DNA of 8,183 nt from an uncultured Christensenella sp. GTDB lineage: Bacteria; Bacillota; Clostridia; Christensenellales; Borkfalkiaceae. The notes beneath the pieces were generated by a model that saw nothing but the letters and a program-made list of their open reading frames with translations, ran no database searches and was not told the origin of the DNA. The stretch is taken from positions 1-8,183 of the forward strand of contig CAJUGP010000061.1 in NCBI GenBank assembly GCA_910586365.1, given 5' to 3'. How positions within the stretch are numbered: position 1 is the stretch's first letter; every line of letters begins with the position of its first letter. The translations under genes and the position numbers were made by a program. Positions 7,040-8,183 of this stretch are shown piece by piece.

Positions 7040-7927
7040 ACGAGTACGGATATGCAACGGCTCTAAACATTCGCATTTGTCGACAAAGCTTAAAAGCATA
7101 TCGTAATAGTAATCGTTTTCTATAAAGGGGAAGCTGACCGTATACCGTCCGTCGCCGTCGGGCGCAACGTCTTTGTAAGAGCAAAAGTCAAGCACCCTGT
7201 CCAATACCGATTGCTCTACGCGTAGCTTTATTCTTGTCTGCAACGCAGTCAAAATATCGTTAAATTCCAACTGCGGGCTTTTATATTCCCGCGGGGTAAA
7301 GGTTTCGTTTACCGTTTGCAAATGTAAAATGCGGCATAGCCTGAACAGGCGGAAGTCGTTTCTCGTGCGGCAAAAGCCTTGAAAGTACCAACGGTTGCCC
7401 TTCAATATAAGTTGATAGGGCTCGGCTATCCGCGCGGTTACGGTTCCGTACCTGTCGGCATAATCGAAGGATAGCAGTCTGTTTTCCTGCAAAGCCGTCT
7501 TTATTGTCGTTAAATACTTTTCAACGTCCGCGTTTCCTAACCACGGGCTTAAATCTATTTTTATCTGATTTGCCTTTAACTCTATTTCTTTTGCCCTGTC
7601 GGCGGGAATAAAGCTTTTAACTTTGGCAAGTACGTTTTGTAATTGGTCGGCGCGCACCGCGTCGGTAAGGCTGTACAGACCCGTCAATATAGCCGAAAGG
7701 TCGGCGGCGGTAAAAACGTTTTTGTCTATTTTGTAGTTTTCTAAAATTTCAAAGCCTCCGCCAACGCCCGAAGTAGAGCGTACGGGAATACCCGCCATAT
7801 TTATGGCGTCTACGTCGCGGTAAATCGTGCGCGGCGAAACTTCGAACATATCCGCTAATTCCTGCGCGCCGATACGCTTTTTATCCAGCAGTACCATAAT
7901 AATGCTTACAAGTCGGTCAATTTTCAC
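6986..7927 (-). CDS. HTH-WYL transcriptional regulator (YafY-like)
   Basis: The protein has 313 residues, the normal length for this family. The start is GTG at 7925-7927 (leftward), with AAGGA at 7935-7939 seven bases upstream. Residues about 5-60 form a DeoR/HTH_11-type winged helix with AQELADMFEVSPRTIYRDVD at 21-40 and the wing GVGGGFE at 54-60. Residues about 141-205 are the WYL domain, with the signature reading WYF at 180-182 in GNRWYFQGFC, then RLFRLCRI. The C-terminal WCX part spans about 228-305. WYL domains are thought to sense ligands, often nucleic acids or small molecules, and control DNA binding by the HTH. The gene is divergent from an isochorismatase-like hydrolase 106 bp away and has a consensus promoter overlapped by a palindrome, so it likely regulates itself and that neighbour. 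Its 3' end overlaps the small frameshifted gene by 54 bases; no terminator is visible there. Confidence 0.92.
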   Translation of the reverse strand: MKIDRLVSIIMVLLDKKRIGAQELADMFEVSPRTIYRDVDAINMAGIPVRSTSGVGGGFEILENYKIDKNVFTAADLSAILTGLYSLTDAVRADQLQNVLAKVKSFIPADRAKEIELKANQIKIDLSPWLGNADVEKYLTTIKTALQENRLLSFDYADRYGTVTARIAEPYQLILKGNRWYFQGFCRTRNDFRLFRLCRILHLQTVNETFTPREYKSPQLEFNDILTALQTRIKLRVEQSVLDRVLDFCSYKDVAPDGDGRYTVSFPFIENDYYYDMLLSFVDKCECLEPLHIRTRLKRRLREILNLYTVERS

Positions 7928-7956
7928 TCGGGTTTCCTTAAAAAGTTCTTTGACTT

Positions 7957-7985
7957 ATTATAAATTGTTGCCATAACGATGTCAA
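7957..7985 (-). promoter_or_regulatory. Consensus sigma-A promoter of the WYL regulator
   Basis: On the leftward strand, TTGACA (7985-7980), a 17-base spacer and TATAAT (7962-7957) match consensus at all 12 positions. The expected transcription start near 7950 leaves a leader of about 20 bases holding the AAGGA ribosome binding site. Confidence 0.85.
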
Positions 7986-7990
7986 CAATT
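7963..7990. promoter_or_regulatory. Near-palindromic operator, probably for the WYL regulator
   Basis: AATTGTTGCCA (7963-7973) and TGTCAACAATT (7980-7990) are inverted repeats with one mismatch around the 6-base centre TAACGA. The site covers the whole promoter spacer and the -35 box of the regulator and ends 43 bases before the hydrolase ATG. A bound dimer would block polymerase at the regulator promoter; repression or activation of the hydrolase is also possible. That the WYL protein is the ligand is inferred from position. Confidence 0.65.
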
Positions 7991-8033
7991 AAGCGTTAAA
8001 ATGATTGGGTAAATAAATTTAAGGAGAAGCGCA

Positions 8034-8183
8034 ATGCGAAACACGGCTTTGGTGGTAATCGACCTTCAAAACGACATAACAAAAAATTATAAGGATATTA
8101 TAGACAACGTAAACGGCGCCATAGATTGGGCGGTTAAAAATGACCTGACCGTCGTCTATATCAGGCACGAAAACCTGTCCGCG
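8034..8183 (+). CDS. Isochorismatase-like (cysteine hydrolase) family protein, 3' end outside the window
   Basis: The ATG at 8034 follows AAGGAG (8021-8026) by 7 bases. The 50 visible residues show the first strand and catalytic Asp region of this family, ALVVIDLQNDI (Asp10), then a helix and the second strand DLTVVYIRHENL. Family members include nicotinamidases, isochorismatases and other amidases using an Asp-Lys-Cys triad; the Lys and Cys lie beyond the edge, so the substrate cannot be told. It is divergent from the WYL regulator and shares its intergenic operator. TAAAAT at 7997-8002 could be its -10, but no good -35 is present at the right distance, which would fit activator-dependent or weak transcription. 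Confidence 0.85.
   Translation, partial: MRNTALVVIDLQNDITKNYKDIIDNVNGAIDWAVKNDLTVVYIRHENLSA

Noticed and set aside
1..8183. CRISPR array, tRNA, rRNA, transposase, phage or toxin-antitoxin genes
   Set aside because: I looked on both strands and saw no regularly spaced repeats, tRNA-like sequence or matching protein families.

Overview
The window looks like chromosomal DNA from a Gram-positive, Clostridia-like anaerobe, possibly an uncultured gut lineage. This is suggested by strong GGAGG/AAGGAG ribosome binding sites, a lipoprotein signal ending in LCAC, a surface protein with Ig-like repeats and a C-terminal membrane anchor, and WYL and LysR regulators. The placement is inferred from protein style and is only moderately certain.

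Left region (1-5378): three genes read rightward at short spacing and probably form an exported glycan-degrading unit. They are the 3' part of a six-hairpin glycosidase-like enzyme, a secreted membrane-anchored protein with an unrecognised N-terminal domain and two BIG2-type Ig repeats, and a lipoprotein with a TIM-barrel glycosidase-like fold. A strong 13-bp hairpin with a TTCG loop lies just before the lipoprotein gene. A hairpin terminator that can work in both directions ends this block.

Middle region (5415-7039): this is a zone of broken genes. A leftward LysR-type regulator keeps only its effector-binding domain. It abuts, at about position 6020, a rightward iron-type alcohol dehydrogenase that keeps only its C-terminal half. 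Both have lost their 5' ends, as one deletion across a divergent pair would produce, or an assembly misjoin. Next come a good terminator, a candidate promoter and a small unrecognised gene. That gene is split by a +1 shift at a CCCC run, and its tail runs into the neighbouring regulator gene.

Right region (6986-8183): a leftward HTH-WYL regulator is divergent from the start of an isochorismatase-like hydrolase that runs off the edge. The regulator has a perfect TTGACA-N17-TATAAT promoter, and a 28-bp near-palindrome covers its spacer and -35 box. This points to autoregulation and joint control of the hydrolase.

GC content, hand-counted on sample lines, is about 55-63% in the left glycosidase block and about 37-53% to its right. 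I saw no rRNA, tRNA, CRISPR array, transposase or phage gene. The best leads are the LysR/dehydrogenase junction, the promoter-embedded operator, the frameshifted small gene and the C-terminal anchor of the Ig-repeat protein; none amounts to a clear new system.
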